Source of the DNA: DSCS01 sp035391585
GTDB lineage: Bacteria; Macinerneyibacteriota; Macinerneyibacteria; Macinerneyibacteriales; DSCS01
Reading direction: 5' to 3'
Assembly: GCA_964574875.1 (NCBI GenBank)
Contig: CAZNOX010000009.1
Location: forward strand, 3,573-67,572
Length of the DNA stretch: 64,000 nucleotides
Numbering within the stretch: the stretch's first letter is position 1; the number at the start of each line of letters is the position of its first letter. Made by a program: the position numbers and the translations under genes. Under the pieces are notes generated by a model. It had not been told where the DNA came from. It did not search any database and was given only the letters and a program-made list of their open reading frames with translations. This document shows positions 59,532 through 64,000 of the stretch, piece after piece.

Positions 59532-60074
59532 ATGAATATGAAAGAAAGTGAAAACAAAGGGACCATGCATAAAGTCTGGGATAAAGTGAAGAAATTCAGC
59601 TCTGAGGCCTATGAGAAGGGCAGGGAGTATACCGCCATCGCAGAATTGAAGATCAAGATCAGTTCCCTGAATAAAGAGAAGAACAACCTCTTTACCGAGA
59701 TGGGCGAAAGCCTCTATGACCTGATCAGCAGGAAGGAGGAGGACATCTGCAGCAGAACGGAGATCAGAGCCCGTTTTGAGAAGATCAATGTGATCAATGA
59801 GAAGATCAATAACCTGGAGTTTGATATCAACCGGATCAAAGAGGAGCATAACATCAACGATGCCGATCTGAAACGCATGGCCGAAGAGGAAGAAAAAGCA
59901 AAAGAAAAAGAAAAAGAAGCCGCCCGGAAAGAGAAAGAAGAGAAGAAAGACGCAGAAGAGAAGACAAAGAAAAAAAGCGCCGCATCAGACAAGACATCCT
60001 CATCCTCTTCCGGAAGCCGAAAAAGCGGTACGACATCTTCAAAAAGCACAAAAAAGAGTGAAGGAGCTTCCTGA
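59532..60074 (+). CDS. coiled-coil protein with Lys/Ser-rich tail, unknown function
   Basis: The 180-aa soluble protein has a predicted coiled coil from ~20 to ~145 (AIAELKIKISSLNKEKNNLF, RFEKINVINEKINNLEFDI), then an EK-rich run (~117-148) and a Ser/Thr/Lys-rich low-complexity tail. There is no membrane segment. The first ~60 residues (KVWDKVKKFSSEAYEKGREYTAIAELK) look like a small conserved helical domain. No family is recognised. It has a strong promoter and an AAGGAGGG ribosome binding site, suggesting high expression. Confidence 0.65.
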   Translation: MNMKESENKGTMHKVWDKVKKFSSEAYEKGREYTAIAELKIKISSLNKEKNNLFTEMGESLYDLISRKEEDICSRTEIRARFEKINVINEKINNLEFDINRIKEEHNINDADLKRMAEEEEKAKEKEKEAARKEKEEKKDAEEKTKKKSAASDKTSSSSSGSRKSGTTSSKSTKKSEGAS

Positions 60075-60076
60075 TC

Positions 60077-60625
60077 ATGACAGAACGCAGTGAAGCCCTT
60101 GCCCTGTTGAAACGACACCTCAAGACGAAGAACCTGGTGAAACATTGCCTGGCTGTGGAAGCGGCGATGAAGTCCCTGGCGGAGAAGCTGGACGGCGACA
60201 GCGGCCGGTGGGCCCTGGCAGGCCTTTTGCATGATATCGATTACGACCGGACCATGGAGACACCTGAAAAACACGGGCTCGTGGCCGAAGAGATCTTGAA
60301 AGAGGAAGCCGACCTGGATGAGGAGATGATCTATGCCATCAAAGCTCATCCCGGGAAGCTGCCCCGTGAAACCCTCATGGATAAAGCTCTTTATGCCGCT
60401 GACCCTCTCACGGGCCTCATCGTGGCGGCAGCTCTGATGCATCCTGACAAAAAAATCGAAGCTCTTGACGGAGAGTTTATCCTTCGCCGGTTTAACGAGA
60501 AAAGTTTTGCACGGGGAGCGAACAGGGATATTATCCGTTCCTGCGAATCCTTTATGCCCCTTGAAGAGTTTATCGATGTGGTTCTGGACGGAATGAAGGG
60601 GATATCCTCAGAACTCGGCCTTTAA
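60077..60625 (+). CDS. HD-domain phosphohydrolase family protein
   Basis: The 182-aa protein has NLVKHCLAVEAAMKSLAEKL and the HD motif AGLLHDIDYDR. EKHGLVAEEIL and AIKAHPG supply further His residues, and DKALYAADPLTGLIVA completes a small single-domain HDIG-type metal hydrolase. Members hydrolyse nucleotides or phosphoesters; the substrate is unknown. It begins just after the coiled-coil gene and overlaps prmA by one base (TAATG). Confidence 0.85.
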   Translation: MTERSEALALLKRHLKTKNLVKHCLAVEAAMKSLAEKLDGDSGRWALAGLLHDIDYDRTMETPEKHGLVAEEILKEEADLDEEMIYAIKAHPGKLPRETLMDKALYAADPLTGLIVAAALMHPDKKIEALDGEFILRRFNEKSFARGANRDIIRSCESFMPLEEFIDVVLDGMKGISSELGL

Positions 60626-61539
60626 TGGAACATTTTTATAAGATCATTGTGGACTGGAATCTTCAGCAATTGGGCCCCTATGAGGCCTGTTTTACTCCTG
60701 ACATGCTGTCCAGAGCTTCTGTGGAAGAGTTCGATGAGCTTTTGGCTGTGTACGGGGACGATCCTGATGCCCTTCCGGATTCCTACCCCGTGGGAAAGGG
60801 CCAGGTGCGTCTTGCCTTTTATGCTTCCCACTATGACGAGGCGGTCACCGTGAAAAATCTGCTGGACAGGGTGCTTCCCCCGGGGGTCTCTGCTTATCTC
60901 GAGGAGGGGAAGATCACTCTCTATCCCCGGCGGATCTCTTTTACCGGTGATGTCCATATTCTTCTCGGAGAAGAGGTGACTCCTCTCCCGGGAGAAAAGG
61001 CGATTCGCCTGTGGGGGTCTCAGATCTTCGGCACGGGGGAACATGCCACCACGCGCCTCATGGGGGAGATGATGGAGCGTTTCGACTTTACAGGAAAGCG
61101 TGTCATCGATGCCGGGGCCGGAAGCGGGATATTGACCCTCTACGCTCTGCTCAAGGGGGCTGAAGAGCTGTATGCCTTTGATGTGGCCGATAATTTCAGT
61201 GATACAGCCGCCCGTGTCATGGCGCTGAACGGGGTGACGTTTCACGCTTTTCAGGAAGACCATATGGCTTTTGCAGGTCATTACAGGCTGTGGGACAAGA
61301 CCGATTGTCTCCTGGCCAATATGCTGCCGCGCTATCTTTTCCCTGTCCTCTCTCTTTTTGCAGAGAAACTTTCCCCGGAGACATGTGTTATAATCTCAGG
61401 GATTCCCCAAGGGCGCAGGGAAGAGGCGGACGTGTTTTTCGAAAAGACGGGCTTTTCCGTGGACAGCTCTTATCAGCGGGATGAGTGGGCCGGTTATATC
61501 GGACACTTCTCCCCTCAGCGGAGAGTCCCTGAACTATGA
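60625..61539 (+). CDS. prmA: ribosomal protein L11 methyltransferase
   Basis: The 304-aa protein has a PrmA layout. A short N-terminal L11-recognition domain is followed by the methyltransferase core with IFGTGEHATTRLMGEMME, VIDAGAGSGILTLYAL, AFDVADNFSDTAARV, CLLANMLPRYL and CVIISGI. The usual FGTGxHxTT motif is exact. It trimethylates L11. The NILA motif reads LANMLP. Confidence 0.9.
   Translation: MEHFYKIIVDWNLQQLGPYEACFTPDMLSRASVEEFDELLAVYGDDPDALPDSYPVGKGQVRLAFYASHYDEAVTVKNLLDRVLPPGVSAYLEEGKITLYPRRISFTGDVHILLGEEVTPLPGEKAIRLWGSQIFGTGEHATTRLMGEMMERFDFTGKRVIDAGAGSGILTLYALLKGAEELYAFDVADNFSDTAARVMALNGVTFHAFQEDHMAFAGHYRLWDKTDCLLANMLPRYLFPVLSLFAEKLSPETCVIISGIPQGRREEADVFFEKTGFSVDSSYQRDEWAGYIGHFSPQRRVPEL
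61386..61394 (+). promoter_or_regulatory. possible extended -10 promoter for lon inside prmA
   Basis: TGTTATAAT (61386-61394) is an extended -10 with a perfect TATAAT, 163 bp before the lon ATG. No convincing -35 (AAACTT at best) and no heat-shock sigma32 element were found. Confidence 0.3.
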
Positions 61540-61557
61540 ACGAGAATGGAGGTTACG

Positions 61558-63972
61558 ATGAATGACAGTTTAGACAACAAAGATCCTGAACAGGATCGTG
61601 AAGAGGTCTCAACGGAAAAGAAAATTGTCATCGCCGACGAGATCCTTCCGCATAAACTTTTTATTCTGCCTTTGAAGATGAGGCCGATCTTCCCCGGCCT
61701 TGTGGCTCCTGTCCTGGTCGTCGAAGAGCAGCTCAAACAGATGGTCGATGATATCCTTGAACGGGATCATATGATCGGCTTTATTTACCTGAAAAATGAC
61801 GTGGATGAGATGAGTGCCATTACCCAGGGCGACCTCCATATGGTGGGGACCGCCGCCAAGATCTTCAAGAAGGTGGAACTCCCTGAAGGGCACTACAATA
61901 TCCTGGTCAATACCATGAAACGTTTCTCGGTGAAAAAGTTCATCTCCTTTGAGCCCTATATCACCGTGGCCGTGGAGTATTTTGACGAAGAGGAGCCCGA
62001 TGAGAACGATATCGAACTGCGCGCTCTCACCCAGTCCATGCTGGCCGATATCAAGTTCGTCATCGAGAACAACCCTCTCATGACCCAGGAGATGAAGCTC
62101 AATCTCATCAACATCAATGAACATCCCGGGCGTATGGCCGATATCATCGTGAGTGTCCTCAACATCGCGTCTGCCCAGCAGCAGAAGATCCTGGAGACCT
62201 TTGAGATCAAAAAACGCCTGGAAAGGCTTCTTATCCTTCTCAACAAGGAGAAGGAGATGCTCAAGATGCAGAACAAGATCCGTAAAGAGATCGAGGAGAA
62301 AGTCGCCAACCGTCAGCGCGAATACTTTCTGAGAGAACAGCTGAAGATGATCAAAGACGAGCTGGGGATGGAAAAGGACGAGAAGACACAGGATGTGGAA
62401 GGTTTCAGAAAACGGTATGAAAGTGTCCGGACAGCCCTTTCAGAAGAGGTCCGTGAAAAGATCGAAAAGGAGCTGGAGAAGCTCAACCTCCTGGAACCCA
62501 TCTCCGCTGAATACGGCGTTGTAAGAAATTATCTGGATACCCTCCTCTCCCTGCCCTGGGTGGAGCGCACAGAAGACAATATCGATATCGCAAGGGCCAG
62601 GAAGATCCTGGATGCCGATCACTACGGGCTTCAGGATGTGAAAGACAGGATCCTGGAATTTCTGGCAGTAAAGAAGATCAAGCCCGATTCACGAGGGTCC
62701 ATCATCCTTTTCGTGGGGCCTCCGGGAGTGGGGAAGACCTCTGTGGGACGGTCGCTCGCCCGCTCCATGAACAGGGAGTTCTTCAGGTTTTCATTGGGCG
62801 GGATGAGAGACGAGTCGGAGATCAAGGGGCACCGCAGGACCTATGTGGGGGCCATGCCCGGAAAGATCATGCAGTCCATGGCCATCGTCAAGACGAAAAA
62901 CCCGGTGATCATGCTGGATGAGATCGACAAACTGGGGGTCAGTTTCCAGGGAGACCCGTCCGCTGCTTTGCTGGAAGTCCTGGATCCGGAACAGAACTAC
63001 ACCTTCCGGGACCATTACCTGGATATCCCGTTTGACCTCTCGGAAGTCCTCTTCATCTGCACAGCCAATACACTGGATACCATCCCCCGTCCTCTTCTGG
63101 ACCGGATGGAGACCATCCGTCTCTCCGGTTATATCGATGAGGAGAAGACGGAGATCGGGAAGCGTTATCTGGTTCCCAAATCCATGGAAAAACACGGGAT
63201 CTCCAAAAAGAGTGTCAAGTTTCCGAAAAAATCGATCACGGAGATCTGTAAAAAGTATGCCCGCCAGGCGGGTGTCCGCGACCTGGAGAAGCTCATTGAC
63301 AAGATCATGCGGAAAGTGGCCTTGAAAGCCGCCGAAAGCGGCGAAGAGCTCTCCATGACCATTACGCCCAAATGTGTGGAGAAGTACCTGGGACAGCCCT
63401 TCTTTACAAAAGAAGAGTGGCAGCGTGTCACCAAACCCGGAATGGTGCGGGGGCTGGCCTGGACCGCTCTGGGCGGGACCACTCTGGTCATCGAAGCAGT
63501 GACCCTGGACGGGAAGGGCGGACTCAAGCTCACCGGCCAGTTGGGAGAGGTCATGTCGGAATCAGCCAATATCGCCTTCAGCTATATCCGGGCGAACCGT
63601 GAACATCTCGGGATCCCCAAAGAGGCCTTTGAAGAGTCCCAGGTCCATCTTCATGTCCCGGAAGGAGCCACACCCAAAGACGGGCCTTCAGCGGGGGTGA
63701 CCATGGCCACGGCTCTCTACTCCCTCTTCAGGAAAGTGAAAATCTCCAACGACCTGGCCATGACCGGGGAGCTTTCTCTCACAGGAAATGTTCTTCCCGT
63801 GGGAGGAATCCGTGAAAAAGTCGTGGCCGCGAAACGCAACGGGGTCAAAGAGATCATCCTTCCCGAAGCGAACCGCAATGATTATGAGAAGATCCCGGCC
63901 AAGATCAAGAAGGGGCTGACCATCTATTTCGTTAAACGGCTTGATGAAGTGATCCGGATCATAACCGAATGA
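61558..63972 (+). CDS. lon: ATP-dependent protease La (Lon)
   Basis: The 804-aa protein has the N-terminal LON substrate-binding domain (LFILPLKMRPIFPGLVAPV) and a coiled helical region. The AAA+ module has Walker A GPPGVGKTS from residue 387, then MLDEIDKLG and ATTxDx-type sensor ANTLDTIP. The protease domain has the Ser711 nucleophile in KDGPSAGVTMA and Lys754 in GGIREK, forming the Ser-Lys dyad. It is a soluble bacterial LonA. ATG at 61558 with GGAGG is preferred to the ATG at 61546. Confidence 0.97.
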   Translation: MNDSLDNKDPEQDREEVSTEKKIVIADEILPHKLFILPLKMRPIFPGLVAPVLVVEEQLKQMVDDILERDHMIGFIYLKNDVDEMSAITQGDLHMVGTAAKIFKKVELPEGHYNILVNTMKRFSVKKFISFEPYITVAVEYFDEEEPDENDIELRALTQSMLADIKFVIENNPLMTQEMKLNLININEHPGRMADIIVSVLNIASAQQQKILETFEIKKRLERLLILLNKEKEMLKMQNKIRKEIEEKVANRQREYFLREQLKMIKDELGMEKDEKTQDVEGFRKRYESVRTALSEEVREKIEKELEKLNLLEPISAEYGVVRNYLDTLLSLPWVERTEDNIDIARARKILDADHYGLQDVKDRILEFLAVKKIKPDSRGSIILFVGPPGVGKTSVGRSLARSMNREFFRFSLGGMRDESEIKGHRRTYVGAMPGKIMQSMAIVKTKNPVIMLDEIDKLGVSFQGDPSAALLEVLDPEQNYTFRDHYLDIPFDLSEVLFICTANTLDTIPRPLLDRMETIRLSGYIDEEKTEIGKRYLVPKSMEKHGISKKSVKFPKKSITEICKKYARQAGVRDLEKLIDKIMRKVALKAAESGEELSMTITPKCVEKYLGQPFFTKEEWQRVTKPGMVRGLAWTALGGTTLVIEAVTLDGKGGLKLTGQLGEVMSESANIAFSYIRANREHLGIPKEAFEESQVHLHVPEGATPKDGPSAGVTMATALYSLFRKVKISNDLAMTGELSLTGNVLPVGGIREKVVAAKRNGVKEIILPEANRNDYEKIPAKIKKGLTIYFVKRLDEVIRIITE

Positions 63973-63988
63973 TGTTCATTAAATAAAC

Positions 63989-63994
63989 TTGACA
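63989..63994 (+). promoter_or_regulatory. possible -35 element cut by the window end
   Basis: TTGACA lies 17 bp after the lon stop and 6 bp before the window edge. Any -10 box falls outside, so this is only a hint of a downstream promoter. Confidence 0.3.
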
Positions 63995-64000
63995 GAAGAG

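Noticed and set aside
59880..60060. EK-rich and Ser-rich DNA run as a microsatellite or frameshift
   Set aside because: The frame stays open with normal codon use and ends at a stop just before the next gene; it reads as a low-complexity protein tail.
1..64000. tRNA, rRNA, CRISPR arrays, insertion sequences, prophage or attachment sites
   Set aside because: No tRNA-like cloverleaf, regularly spaced repeat, transposase, integrase or phage gene was found in the intergenic spaces, which are all short.

Overview
The window is bacterial chromosome of roughly mid-50s % GC by eye. It is densely packed, with short intergenic spaces and many 1-20 bp overlaps. The single run of 100 N (51529-51628) points to a draft or metagenome scaffold. 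HldD (ADP-heptose epimerase) indicates a Gram-negative envelope with heptose-containing LPS. A four-subunit 2-oxoacid:ferredoxin oxidoreductase, an aldehyde:ferredoxin-oxidoreductase-family enzyme with a polyferredoxin, thiol peroxidase and a CyuA-type Fe-S desulfidase suggest an anaerobic, ferredoxin-based, probably peptide- or sugar-fermenting lifestyle. The sequence alone does not fix the phylum. I see no tRNA, rRNA, IS element, prophage or CRISPR array, and no gene-free stretch longer than about 170 bp apart from the N gap.

Layout. (1) 1-1866, minus strand: a YkgJ-like Cys-cluster protein (cut by the window edge) and a cytosolic YwrD-type gamma-glutamyltransferase. (2) 1886-11889, plus strand: a long run with nitrilase, zinc-ribbon protein, rarA, pfkA, tpiA, cobalamin adenosyltransferase, yhbY, rsmI, an ECF sigma factor and a small membrane protein. 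A compact terminator/promoter switch then leads into mutY and rmuC. (3) 11937-14975: polyferredoxin, AOR-family enzyme and MoaD-like carrier. (4) 14979-20274: rplM-rpsI, then the classical rpsB-tsf-pyrH-frr-uppS-cdsA cluster. (5) 20302-24125: a membrane-anchored SpoVG-like protein, a PLP amino-acid decarboxylase and an NhaC-type antiporter. (6) 24170-27544: a P-loop ATPase and the four subunits of a 2-oxoacid:ferredoxin oxidoreductase. (7) 27603-34161: the type IV pilus motor genes pilB-pilT-pilC, an NAT-like enzyme, a DUF4416 protein and a long protein with a degenerate pilin-like N-terminus. (8) 34160-40984: phoR-phoB divergent from pstS-pstC-pstA-pstB-phoU, with an 11-bp-period Pho-box candidate in between. 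(9) 41017-49867: envelope, transport and redox genes. (10) 49876-53532: a TPR-GGDEF protein, the assembly gap, a rarD fragment, a two-gene LysO and an alkyltransferase-like protein. (11) 53560-63972: hldD, cyuA-like, a DHOD-like protein, an RlmK-like methyltransferase, a GNAT-like protein, gtrA-like, a coiled-coil protein, an HD-domain protein, prmA and lon.

Most signals of special interest are regulatory or architectural. At 9415-9483 a sigma70-like promoter sits in the 5' arm of a terminator hairpin, while its 3' arm and U-tract are the ribosome binding site and first codons of mutY. Other points are the SpoVG domain fused to a membrane anchor, the degenerate pilin-like protein behind pilBTC, the AOR/polyferredoxin/MoaD module, the Trp-for-Cys alkyltransferase-like protein and the Pho-box array. 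I found no clearly novel multi-gene defence or biosynthetic system. All functions are inferred from motifs and context read by eye; no database search was run.
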